A DNA stretch of 37,742 bases from contig CM044523.1 of the NCBI GenBank assembly GCA_024364805.1, positions 31,224,130 through 31,261,871 of the forward strand, written 5' to 3'. This document shows positions 37,173-37,742 of this stretch, one piece after another. Source of the DNA: Euprymna scolopes. Taxonomy: Eukaryota > Mollusca > Cephalopoda > Sepiida > Sepiolidae. Below the pieces are notes generated by a model that saw nothing but the letters and a program-made list of their open reading frames with translations, made no database searches and was not told the DNA's origin. The first letter of the stretch is position 1. The number at the start of each line of letters is the position of its first letter. Both the position numbers and the translations under genes were made by a program.

Positions 37173-37742
37173 TATAGTTGTTAAATTTTGTCATTATTTT
37201 ATATCAATACAACTAGGTGTATCTACCTGACATTGCTCAGAAAAAAAAACAAAAAATGACTGATTTGTATTCACAAAAACTGAAAGCAATTTTGGTGACT
37301 TAAATTTTATAATCAAATAGGATTTTTGTTAAAGTTCGGTTTAGTACTCATATTAATCGGTTAAGAGTCAGGAAGAAATATGAGTGTGGAAAACTTCCCT
37401 TTAATGTGTCTTAAGATATATATTTTGCAGAACTCAAGGGACATAACTCCTTGCATTATTACTTTTAATGTTTCAGAATATCTAGTCAGTAATGGAAAAT
37501 ATGTCCACTCTAAAGGCTTTCTTTGCCAGAATAAGTATGTTCTTTAAAAACTGCCACAAAATAAAAGGTATTTGTAACAAGGACATAGTGGAAAAAACAA
37601 AATATAGTGTATTCTGAATCAAGTATCGATATATCATCCAAATTTCTATTTGGATTTGACTTTGAAAATGTTTTTTTGTATGTGTTCCTCATTTTTAACT
37701 TAACATTTTATTTTTTATTTATTATTTAGTTATTTATTGAAA
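36713..37742. other. 3' flank, nothing recognised
   Basis: AT-rich, with a 31-T run at 37141-37171. No gene supported. Confidence 0.5.

Overview
This is eukaryotic genomic DNA, very AT-rich and intron-rich. It carries long homopolymers, trinucleotide microsatellites and many decayed LINE, SINE, Helitron and MITE copies. The protein signature and repeat types suggest a lophotrochozoan, most likely a cephalopod mollusc such as an octopus. That placement is an inference; no search was possible.

The one host gene I can support is a Rap1 GTPase-activating protein (RAP1GAP family) on the + strand. Seventeen exons between 1579 and 33760 join in frame into 1722 nt, or 573 residues plus a TAG stop. 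The 5' end of the gene, with any start codon and GoLoco motif, lies upstream of the window. The exons encode a pre-GAP segment, the RapGAP fold with the catalytic asparagine in an HIGND motif (exon 9), a conserved post-GAP helix region, and a Ser-rich tail ending in a short C-terminal block that resembles the vertebrate C terminus.

By region: 1-138 is a Helitron-like 3' end. Intron 1 (1639-5693) holds a palindromic tRNA-like repeat with a LINE tail inserted in it, a 48-bp minisatellite and a further dispersed repeat. Intron 2 (5856-10069) holds two adjacent tandem-duplication blocks. Intron 5 (10769-13131) has an assembly gap, a 31-bp minisatellite, an unexplained minus-strand ORF, a U2 snRNA-headed SINE and an antisense LINE tail. 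Intron 7 (14868-17436) has an RTE-like LINE end, a 140-bp palindrome, a second SINE copy and a second palindromic tRNA-like element. Intron 9 (19070-22426) has a 1.7-kb decayed Jockey/CR1-like LINE that itself carries a 158-bp insertion. Introns 10 and 11 hold a mariner fragment, two inverted-repeat MITEs, a further U2-headed SINE and a third palindromic tRNA-like element. Intron 12 has a LINE end. Introns 14 and 15 have an antisense LINE tail and a complete 739-bp non-autonomous Helitron with tRNA promoter-like boxes inside it. Downstream of the stop (33761-37742) are a broken gene-like fossil of an unnamed family, a LINE scrap and simple repeats.

The most unusual observation is a repeat family whose 5' end matches the first ~45 nt of U2 snRNA, with two headed copies and one body-only copy. 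snRNA-headed SINEs are known but uncommon, and I am not aware of one described from this kind of animal.
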